A stretch of DNA of 64,000 nucleotides. Origin: Physcomitrium patens (lineage: Eukaryota; Streptophyta; Bryopsida; Funariales; Funariaceae). Shown piece by piece: positions 1-11,718 of the stretch. The notes below the pieces were generated by a model, which was not told where the DNA came from, ran no database searches, and saw only the letters and a program-made list of their open reading frames with translations. Position 1 is the stretch's first letter; every line of letters begins with the position of its first letter. Where the stretch lies: positions 11,447,509 to 11,511,508 of the forward strand of contig NC_037270.1 of the NCBI RefSeq assembly GCF_000002425.4, given 5' to 3'. Both the position numbers and the translations under genes were made by a program.

Positions 1-185
1 TTAATAACAATAAGAATAGCTCTACAATAATATTTTGACATCTTTCTTTATTCTCTAGCAAATTATTTATATGTAGAAGTGCAAATTTCAAATATTGTAT
101 GTTATTATGTTTTTCAGCATTGAACAAATCTTAACAATACATTATGTATAAATCATTGTTTGAAACTCTTTCAAATATGTTTTAG

Positions 186-190
<5 letters not shown>

Positions 191-231
<41 letters not shown>

Positions 232-236
232 ATATG

Positions 237-268
<32 letters not shown>
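191..268. repeat. Compound (TA)n-(TG)n microsatellite
   Basis: An uninterrupted TA run of about 39 nt is followed by a single C, then a TG run and short TATG units. This is a simple sequence repeat in an intergenic spacer. Length variation between individuals is expected for the class. Confidence 0.95.
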
Positions 269-269
<1 letters not shown>

Positions 270-3200
270 AATGAAGTATATATAATATTTTAGATTAATA
301 TTATTGGAAGTTAAAATATATCTTATGTTATTACATTCTATGCATAAGACTATACAAAAAAACAAGAAAGTGAATTAAAACTTTATACTAAGATAACCAT
401 GTAAAATGACATGATATTAAATTTTCTATATCTTCATGTACAATTATGCAATTTGAAAGAATTCTAGACTTTTCATAAATTTTTGTTTTTATTCTCTAAC
501 TCAACATGCTTTTAACCATTTATAATTTATTCCAACCTCAAATTAAAGTACCATTATTATCAAATTATTTATCTATCTTGTCATGATTATCTTTCCACAT
601 TAATTTTTTATATTCTACTAAATTCTTTTACATTATTTTTATGATGTGTGAGTCTTTTCAACCACATCTTTAATAATAAAGACATTATATTAAATTTATA
701 TAATTTATAAATAAAATTCATAAAAAAGAATTTAAATTTTACAAAAATAATTGAATCTAAAGAATAATTTAGAAGCAAAATTCCTTGTTACTAATTGAAT
801 TCTTTGAAAGGCTCTAGACATCCCAAATTTGTACCTAATATATATATTAATAATATTATCTAAATCTTTATATGCTTTGTTTAAGAATATTTTTTAAAAT
901 CAATATAAAGTTATTTCTAATATTCAATGCATAAAAAAAGAACAATTTGTAGAAGTAACAGATTTTTTTTCCTTTCTATTCAATTATCATTATTTTTTGC
1001 CAAATTAATCATGATAAGATAGCTTCTTTTTGAAACTTACTCTTATTCCTTCTTCCTACCTTCTTTAATATAAAATCTATAAAATATTTAATAGAATTTT
1101 ACATTAGAATCTTAAAATATTTTTGATTATTTAATTGAATAAAATAAATAAATAAATAAAATTATAGATAATTATAGATATCTAATTAGTACAAAAATAG
1201 TTTCTTTTTCTTCTACGCCATGCCATCAGGTAAAATATTGTAGTGCCTTTATCACATTGAATATCTTTTTAGATATCTACAATTCTATATCATAGTATAC
1301 TGTTCAACTTATTCATTATGTTGCTTGCTACTCAATTAGCAATAGCATGTTGGTTGATCAAGTCTTCAACACCAATATATGTATATTCAAAGATAAATAT
1401 CCAAATGACAAATTTGCTTGTATTTATCAATTGAAATGGTGATGCATGTAGTTTCTATTTGCAAGTATTATTGTAATACTTCATAGTATATCTTGTTTGA
1501 TTGGACTTGATAATAGATGTTTCATAATGGTTTTTGATTGCATCATAACAAATGGCTTTTATTAATCCATTACTACTACTCAAAATAATACCCATAATAA
1601 GTTGATTGGTCATTTTGAAATATGATTCATGTTCAAAAAATTCCTATTAAGTATGGTTCTTGCAACACACTCTTTATCTTTGTCCCATGGTATAGCACAT
1701 TGTTCCAATTGGTTATCACCAGCCATATAGAGTATTGTGTAAAAGAACATAGACAATACCAAAATCAAGAAATATATCTCTTGCTTTCAAATGAAGGCAA
1801 CTTAAAAATTAAATAAGGTATGAACCCATGCATAGAAATTACTCTATCAATATTAAGTATATTTTAAGTAAGTTTTTTTTCATTTTTTTTTATTGAAGGA
1901 AAATATATTATTGCAAAGATTTCCATAAACTAGTCTCAAAATTTTCCTAGAAGTTAAAGATAATTTTTTATAACAAAATATTACATACTCTTTGTATATT
2001 TTTTAAGAATTTTGTCAAGAATCATTTCAAGTTTCATAAAATGGAAATCTTCTAAATATGCTTAAAGCAAGTACATGCTTTTATTACTAGAAAATTAATC
2101 CTAAAAGAACTTAATTGACTAGATGAAGCAACTAATGTTTATAAAGTCATGATTAGTAGATATAAATCATCGCCATCAATAATAAAATCACAAATTTTAT
2201 AAATTATATAGAATAACTTAAAAGATCTTCTTATTCAAATTATAAAGCATGTCCAAGTTGTCTAAATCTTGTAGTGTTAGGTGTACTCTCAATGGCCCTT
2301 GAAAATCAAAAAGTATAATTTTTTATTATACTCAATTGTACTTATAATCACATTAAATCTCCAAGGTAAACAACCTCGGGTTAATAGAAAAATGTTGGTA
2401 AGAGAAGTTAGCAAAATAGATTTGTAACTTTGGAAAAAACATTGGCTCTTGAGATTAAACCTAGAAGACTTTGCCTTAATCCCATAGGTTGTTGGAAATC
2501 TATCCAAGTTGTTCTTGTAATGAAGGTAGACTCTTGCATGCCAACAATGAAATAGACTTAAAACATTGAGGTAGAATTCAACCTCCACCTTGCCTCTTTT
2601 TCTAGATAATAAACAATCGACTTAAAACAAGTATGGACAAGATAAATCTAAGTATTTAATACTACTGAATTTTATTTTATTTTATTTTATTTTATTTTTG
2701 ATTTCTTGAGAATCTATTTTTTTGACCATGGCATCTTAAAATTTCCAATGTTTTTGTCAAGTTGAGGATTAAGGAAAAGAAATACCAAAGCAAACAGATT
2801 TACTTTCACTATCCAAGCAATCATATATTTGCAAAGCATAAGTACTATAGTATACTCTCTATTGAATATTCATCCATCATCACAAGCTCAAACAAATTTT
2901 CATCTCAAGAATAAATAATAAATTGATCATTCAAAGAAGTATGCCCTTGACAAGTACGACTTTGATATATTATTTGGTATGTCAAGACCAACTTTTGATT
3001 CTTCAAAACTTCACACAAGTTTTCTGAAGAGGCTCATTTATTGCTGATTTTAGCAACTATCAAGATTGTGGTGGTTACATGGCTCATTACTTTAGAACCA
3101 ATTAGTCCTTTTTTTGATCAATTATTATATACATTTTTTATTTGGCAAGCTTGAATAAAGGATAATCTTACCATTATAGCCTTAGTAGAATAATACTAGT

Positions 3201-4572
3201 TTTTGATACAATCTATCACATGATTGTGTAGTTCATCAACAACTTGCCGATTTATAAGAAAGAATATCCACTCATATCACAAATCAAGCTACTACCAATC
3301 TATATAAAGCATTACAAATAATACACAATCTTTCTTATCATACATCCAATCTATGCAAAGCATTGCAATGGTCTCTATGGATATTGATATAATATGATTT
3401 TTGTTTAATATTCTAAATTTCAAAATAAAAAAAAAAAAAAAAATGACCAAGCATAAATAAACAATATAAGTAATTATGATTCTTATAAGGTAGCCAAATG
3501 TCTTGTCATCTAATTAGTGGCACACATGAATGGATTAATAAGATTCTCACTTTTCCTATCTATTATCTAGCAAAAATATATCCAAAAGAACAAACTTGAA
3601 AAAATTAGCAAAGATAGAAGATAAAAATATTGTTTTGATTTGCTAGGCTTCAAATAGATAAGAATTTATTTGTAAAGCTTGGCATATAATTCCTTTATTT
3701 TTGGGTGGGATACATAATATATATATATATATATATATAAAATAATTTTGGCAATCATAGAAGTTGTGGCAGAACGGTGAGGTGAAGAATTTGTCATAAG
3801 AGAAAAGAAAACAATGACATCAAGAAGAAGATGAAGTGCTGATGATCGTAGAGGACAAAAATTGATTAAATATATAAGATGGAGAAGGAGAGCTCGAGCA
3901 ACAACTTGAACCTACTCCAATGTTGTATAGTAATACAGCCATTAGGAGAAAGCAGAGAGGGAATTTTTTTATTATAGAAGAGCTTAAATTAAAAAATAAA
4001 TAAATAAATAACAAATTATCTTAAAAATATAGATAATAGACAAAGAGGTAGTAAAATTAATAAGAGCTAATATTACCTTCTTATAGAAGAAACTTATATT
4101 TACTTTATAGGAACATAAATGAGCCAAATTAAAATAAATAAGATATGTAATTAATATAGGCATCTTTAGAAAGAAGTTTAAAATGGCTTTTAAAAAAATT
4201 ACCTTAAATTACTAAGAATTGATATCTGAAGAGGACCAATTATGAATCAAGGTCAAAATTAGATCTTAAGGAACAAAACCATATACCTACAATGACTCTA
4301 GAGTTTTTAGCTCAATTGAAAAATGGGATTTGGAAGAAAACTTGTGACAAGATTTTTGAAAGTTGATTTCATGTGATTTGAAGGTATAATGAGGTTTTGA
4401 GAGCTTTTCAAAGTGAGAGATGTATTCTATAGTTTGGATTTTATGAAATAAAAAGAAGTTTATAAATTTGATGATTTTGTGATTGTTGCAATATACTTAT
4501 ATGTGAAAATTTGTTAGTTGTTTAGTGTGCTTTTTATAAATGTGTAAGAAAATTTTTATATCAATTGAGTAG

Positions 4573-4667
4573 TTCAATCTCACTAACAAACAAATTAAAT
4601 TTTATATTCAATCTTACTAACAAACAAATTAAATTTTATATTCAATCTTACTAACAAACAAATTATA
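4573..4667. repeat. 34-bp tandem repeat, about 2.8 copies
   Basis: Copies start at 4573, 4607 and 4641. Each begins with TTCAATCT, continues through ACTAACAAACAAATTA and ends in an AT-rich tail. The first two copies differ at one base (C or T after TTCAATCT) and the third is truncated. The near identity suggests a recent tandem duplication in the spacer. No gene overlaps it. Confidence 0.9.
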
Positions 4668-5636
4668 TTTTTAGAAAAATTAGTTGTATGCACTAAAGGG
4701 GCCTTTATGCTCAGAAGCCTACTTTAAAAAAACATGGTACAAAAGTCTTACAAATTACTTCTGCTAGTATTAAAAATAAAAATAAAAATAAAGAAACTGT
4801 CTTTTGAAGTACTTGGCATTTGGACACTTTATAGAAGAAAAAGATGCCATAAGATGAACCAAAAATATTTATTATTATAAGTATTAGTATATTAGTTCGT
4901 ATCTGGATTCTAACAATTATGGCAAAAATAATAATTATAACAATAAATAAAAATTAACCACTAAAAAATCAACCATTAAAAAGATGAAAATTCGAATTCC
5001 AATTGAGTAAGAAATTACTTCAAATAACAATTAAAATTTGAGTTTGTATCCTTTTAATAGTTATCTTAAGCAATTTCTTACACAACTTTTTAAATTTTAG
5101 TAAAAACCAGCTCTTGAATTAGATCAACAAATTTCAGGAAACAGACTATTCATGTCACATAAGAAAAAATTATATTGATTTTCTTTTTCTTTTATAACTT
5201 TTGGGCTAAGTTTCCTAAATATAAAACTAACTTAATTTTTGAATTTCTACCAATCAAAGAATTTAAAAGTTATCACCTCTCACCTTCTGTCATAAGTATA
5301 AAGACAAATTGATTAGTACTCAAGAAAATACAACTGGTCTGCCACAACAAACACAAGGCTATTGTTTTTAATGTAGAACAAATATTACCCTGAAAGTTGA
5401 GCAGTTTTAACCTGATCAATAACAAATTTCTGAGCACTTCGATTGGCAGAACATCAGTTGCAACTTCACTAATGAATGTTAACGATGAACAAAGCCTGGC
5501 ATTCGCACACACACACTGTACTCACTAGACGAAAACAAGAAGCTACATTTAAATCCTTCCCAAACCAAAGAAGCTGAGGTGAACAAATCATATGAACATT
5601 TTTTTAGTAAGAACTCTTTCTCTATTGTTACAAGAA

Positions 5637-8600
5637 CTACACCGCGGGCTCAGCTTCCTGGGAGGGCATAAATGGATGAGTAGTAGTGCGTGGGTACATG
5701 ATCACCGCCAGCATGGCCATGATGGCTGTGCCAAGGGCCCCAGCTAACGGGTTTCTAACATGTGCACCTGTGAACCAGGTGGGCGCATTGTGCATATATT
5801 GCACTATCCCTCCAACAGTTAACACATAGTTGATTGATACAAGGCCCGCGTGGAGTCCTATAGGAAATGCCAAGTTGCGGTTCATCTTCGCCCGTGCACC
5901 TGCTAAGGCCACCGATAGAAACCAAAGGCCTGGCATTGCCGGCGGTGACCTGCACAGCCAACATGTAAAATCATCTCAGTATCTCTAACATGTTCAAAAC
6001 CGATTTTGTAATTAGCGAATATATATATATATATGATGTGTGTGTGAGAGAGAGAAATAATGATAAGAAACGAAAATTTTCCAATGCATGAAAATTTCAC
6101 CCACCAGTGCACTAGTGCAAATGCAACAGCGGATAAAAACACAGCTTTGTGAAACCCCAAATCAACCGCAATCTCTTCTTGCAACCACGCTCTGAAAAGA
6201 ACTTCCTCTACAAGCGCCACCGCCAGTCCAACTCCGACTGCTTGTCCCAAAAGCTTACTAATTTTGATGAATGTAAACAATGCGACTCCTGCAGTACCTA
6301 CTTGTCACAAAGGCCCCAGATACTTTTTCAGGATACAAACAGAAGCAAAAAATTCTTACTTGAGACAAATTGAGGGTAGTAGCCAGAACAAGAAGGTTTA
6401 CAGTAACTTTTACCAGGAAGTTTGGGATTTGTAGCAAACAGCACATTCCAATTGAATTGTACGTAGCCCAAGATGAAATTTGAGCTGTACAAGAATGTGA
6501 CCAATCCACCACCCAAGGCTAAGCCCAAGCCTAAATCTTTAGCCTAGACAGCGGATAAACAAACTGTTAGTTGGGTATAACAGAATAAAGTGTTGTGCAA
6601 GCGCTATTATGACATCTTAAAAGCAACTTGAAGAATGTACCTTTCGCTTAGACCAGAAACGAAGACCATAACGTAGAAGAGGCTTATTGTAGCCACGAAC
6701 TCGCTTCCCCCAGATTGTAACGAGAATGAGAATAGCCCCATACAAACCAACCACAGATGCAGCATCGGCGACCCCGCCTGGTGCTTTGGTAGCCCATTGT
6801 TGCAACAATGAGGGCAAGACGGGTATCAATACAGGAGACCACAACAATACAACCATTGCAGCAAATCCAACAAGCCTGTTATACAAGGGACACAAGAAGC
6901 AACTCGTCAACACCAATTCAAGAAATAAAAATTGACAAAACTTGGCTCCTTGAATATATCGCAAACTTAGCTTCTCTCATTCTGTGCGTAAAGACAAATT
7001 GTTGTTTCTAGTGAAGGCAAGTCTTGCAATGAGTAGAGCAAAGGATTAGGAGCACCTCAGATGTAGTGGACGTTGATTCACTTGTAAAAAGACTAGAAGA
7101 CGATCAGTAAGGCTCATAGCACCCCGCAGACCACCCCATAGAAGCGCTACTTTACCAATAAGTCGAAGGAAGCCACCCCTCTGCCCAAGTTCTGCTAACA
7201 TTGCCACCAACCTGCATGAAAATTATTTTCCACAGGTTTCAAGGTACTAAAATAAGTCCATCTTCATCCTGGGGGAAAATCTTGTGTAGGCGCCATATAA
7301 AAGTGTTCCTATGTATGGCATACACACTAACTAGTTACCAGTTTGTTCAATAGAATAAATGTAAATCCCAATTTTTACTCACGTACCTCTCATGATCTAT
7401 CTCCCCATCCTCCTTGTGAGGAACCACTGGCGCTGCTACTGATAATGCCTTCTCAGCCAAAGGATGGATGCTGGAAATGATACCTGCTCTAACACGCTCC
7501 TTTTCCATATCCTTATTAACACCCTCAATGGGTTGACCATCTTTTTGCACTCCTGGATCATCCTTGTTCGACATATTCATTCCGGCAAGTGTGGCGCCAC
7601 CGGTGACAGCTGCAGCCATCATATTCATAACTTTGCTTCGCTTATTGCCTTCTGCTTTATCTTCCTCAACATCACATGATTCTTCCAATTCCGAAGATTG
7701 ATCATCCTCATCGGATGTACCACCATCTACAGCTTCCGCTGCCTCCACTTCAGGATCTTCCAACTCAGAAAATCCACTTATCGGGCTTTCACTGCGGCGG
7801 TTTATACTTAGAACTGGAACATCCACAGCAGATTCTTTTACTTTATGCCATGAAGAGTTGTTAGATTCAGCATCACTAGCACATGGGTCTTCTTCGGGTT
7901 CTTTGGCTATTTCTTCTTCTCCTTCACCACCAACTTTCTTATTATCCTCTTCTTTATCCTGGTCCTTATCAGTGACGATTAAATACACTGCACCTAGGGA
8001 AGCCAAAATAACACCCGTTAGCACTCCAATAGGAACCAATCCGCCCAAAATGCGGGTGCCTCCCATGACGGTGCCAAGAGCACTAATTACCGTATCAGAT
8101 GATAAAATTCCTGATTTTCCAGCATCTAACCCACCAGCACTGGATCCCTTTTTCCACCTTTGAACTGCAACAGCTACTGAATTAGCTACCTTGCCAACCT
8201 CTTGCTCTAAATCGATTCCCAGAGATTCCATTCCTGCAACTCCCAACCTTCTCAGTAATTCCAACTTTAGAGCATCCTTCAACATATCTTCAATTGGGTT
8301 TGAAGCCTTCATTTCATTGATTCCCGTCACCTCTGCCTCGATGGTCCCGTCATCGTGCACTGTATCTTCTCCAGAACTGTTGTCTTCATTACCGATTTCC
8401 TGGTCGATTTCCTGTGACAACTGCTCTATGGTCATGCCACTAATAACTGGCTTAGTAGAATCTTCTACTTGCATCAACTTTCTTTGTTGAGTTTCAAAAG
8501 CTTCCTGTCCTACGGAAAAGCCTTTGGGTTTGGAGGCTACACCATTCACACTTGGGAGTGAGTCATCAGTTGATGATTCAAGAGTTCGACCATTCAACGG

Positions 8601-11600
8601 ACGCTCTACAGTAGTGAAATTCCCTTCTTTTTGGATCAGCAAAACTTTAGACTGTGGCTTTTGAACGGAATCTCCATTCAGCAATTTGGTAGAAAGCAGT
8701 TTCATTGCGCTCTCCTTGATGTCCATCACTTGATTGGATTTCTCAGGTACGTTTGTGGTCTCCCTTACTTCATTGACCTCCCCTTGATTCTTGACACCTA
8801 CGTCTGCAGCAGTTCCTTTCTCTATGATCTCATCAGTTCGGCGAGTGTTGCAACCATTTTCTCCGCCATAAATAATCTTCTTAGAGTCTTTGTCTGCAGC
8901 TGCTGCTGCTGCTGCCTTCGTTGCTCCATCTTTCTCAATATGCTTAGAAAGAGGTGAACTACCCGCGACCTTGCTGTCGACTTCTTCCTTCCCATTCCCT
9001 GTACCACAGTTTTCCTTACTGTCGACTTCACCTTTCCCATTCCCTGCGTCACCGTTTTCCTTACTGTCGTCTTCCTTGCTTCTCTCATTGTTGTTACTAA
9101 TCTTACTACTCCCTTCCTCTTTAACATATTCTTTGCTACTGTCTTGGTCATCGGAACCTTCCTTTATATTGGCTGCATCATCCTCTGCAGCTTCTTTCTG
9201 CTCCTGATCCAGTTTCTCCAGCATGCTCTCGACGACACCGAAAACATTAGTCACGGCCATTTGTGTTGAATCATCAAATCCTGTAAGGGCTTGAAATGCT
9301 AATCGCATGTCCAAGGGAGAAATAGGGGGCACAGATGGGGCGCTAGTTTCAGAAGTAGGAGCAGGAGGAGGAGGCGGAGCGCTATTCTCAGAGGTTGGAG
9401 CAGGTGGAGTTGGGGTGGCAGCAGCCGGAGACTCAGGAGTAGTTTCCTCCACAGGTTTTTTCTCTTCTTTTGCATTCATGCTGCCAGTAGTAGGTGCTGT
9501 ATCTTCTGCCTTCTTATCTTCTTTCCGAGCGGCCTCCCCAACTGGAGCGTCTTCCGCTACATCCTGGTTTCTGTCTCCGGTTTGTTCGATTTCTTCTGGT
9601 TTATCACCAGTAGATTCGCGCTTCCCTTCAAATGGCTTGCTTTCCGTGTTGTCTTTGAGTTCTTCCGAGTTAGGCTCTTTTGAATCCTGCGGCGCATCCT
9701 TTGATGCATCCTTTGCTGGATCTTTCAGCGTGTCCTTCGGTGCATCCTTCGGTGTATCCTTCGGTGTATCCTTGGCTGAATTCTCTCCAGAATCGTTTGG
9801 ACCACCGGACTGATTCTTGTCCTCTTGCTTAACATGTTCACTACCTACATCTATATTCCCATTCTCATGTATTAAATCTCTTCCCTCAATCATAGCACAT
9901 GTATACTGAGAATAAGATTCTTGTCCACCGCAAACACGCATATTTAGATAACTAGGTGGATAGGATTTTTGATACTGCTAAAAAACAAATCCTTGTTTCA
10001 TAACACGAAGCGTTGTGATTCCTATGTGACCTAAGCCATTCAACCTTTCAACAGGACAGCATGCACACAAAAGTCACAGAGTTCTAGGCAAGTAAATATA
10101 GAAAATGCAATATACAATTACCAAAGGACATGCTATCTCATACTCACCTTGCTTATCAGCTTTCTGCACTTCACTAGGATTTGCCACTGGATTTGATGGG
10201 GTTACGCCATCTTCATTTTCACGTGATGCAGGAGGTGCACTTTGAATATTCTCAAGACCCCCAGAGGTCAAACTGTCACCAGACAAATGTGGAGGATTGG
10301 TGACAGATTCTTCCTTCCCACCAGAAACCGAAGATAACTTTCCCTTGATACTGTCAATTAATCCAGTAGGAAGAGTTGGAGGAGGTATTTTCTTGCCAAA
10401 TCCAACCAAATTGAAACTAATTCCTCTTGCTTGCACGGCCCCTGATACTGCCGCAGCCATACTTCCTCGCACTTCCTCGGGAACGGCCTCCTGCAATGCT
10501 GTCAGAATGCTCTCTCCTTCTCCTACAGCTTTCAAGACCTGAAACGGGTATATCCGAGATTTGTATTAGCATGCACCGACACACTGTTTATTCTACTTTT
10601 AAGGCTTATGGTTGTCATTGTATGATGAGGGATCTGAGTTCAAGAATTTCCGACCTGAGCTTTTTGTTCATCTGATAGAGTGCCAGGCATCGTGATATCC
10701 AACACATTCATAACACTCTCAGCTGCTGCTTTCATTTGAATGACATCAGGGACTTCTTCAGCCACTTCTTCAACCACGTCTTCTTCTGGAGGGTTCTCTT
10801 GGAGCTCTGAAGAATTATTATCTGGGTCTTGCAGGGTACCATTCGTTTCTAAAGAGTTGCGCTCTGTTTCAGAGGAGGAGCTCTCTGCCCTCAGATCACG
10901 TTTCTCCGAAGTTTTAGAACCATCCGTTCCTTCTATCATTTCATTTCCTTCAGCTTCCTCAGCTTTCGTAGCCAACAAATCCCTCTCTTCTTGCATGAAA
11001 GTATCATCCTTTTCATCCATAGATGTGTCGTCACCTTTCAAAGCTGCAGAAACAACAAATAATCACTCAAAAATGAGTGTGATAGGCAAAGATTCCACCA
11101 TCACAGAACCCAACTACCGTGTCCAGGTTTTGAGTGCCGTTGTTAAACAGTGCAACTTTACCAGGTTCTGATGAAGATTCTCGAAAACAGCGACCAAAAT
11201 GAGATATGCGCACGTTTAGAACCAGCTGCGCTATGGAAATTGTAATCGAAGGATTTACTTACCTGTTATCATTATACATATTTCTCTTACATACTTGAAT
11301 GACGCATTTCAGCAATTAAACAGCAAATTTAAGTAACCGAAACCTCACCTTCAACGGAATTATCCACCTTAGAGTTTTCGAGACTTGGAAGTATGTCTTT
11401 GACTTGAATTGGCACGTTATTCAGCACAGGCGGCTGCTCTCTTGCATTTGTATTACTTTCTGGATCATAAGGATTAACTAAATTAAGAAGTGGATGCTGC
11501 CCCTTCAGCAACGCGACTTCCACTGCTGCTAGCCACTGCGGTTCAAACCAAATCACTTCTAAGTAAAGATGGGATTGACAAAATTTGACATACGACAATA

Positions 11601-11682
11601 ATAGCTCAACTGGTTCCAGTCAACAGATCCATCAGATGTTACCTAATTTTTCCATTTCCGAAACTGTGTGCATTGGAGAGCA

Positions 11683-11718
<36 letters not shown>

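Larger units (their letters stand above)
1..5250. other. AT-rich intergenic spacer
   Basis: This stretch is very AT-rich and has stop codons in all frames. I see no exon with conserved protein sequence. It holds microsatellites: (TA)n/(TG)n at 191-268, AATA-type repeats near 1139-1163, TTTTA repeats near 2665-2697 and (TA)n near 3711-3739. It also holds one short tandem array at 4573-4667. Decayed transposon sequence is possible, but I recognise no LTR, reverse transcriptase or integrase motif. Confidence 0.6.

Noticed and set aside
7464-9813. Plus-strand open fr​ames opposite the large acidic exon
   Set aside because: Antisense shadows of Glu/Asp/Lys-rich codons, which give Ser/Leu/Phe-rich frames; no independent evidence.
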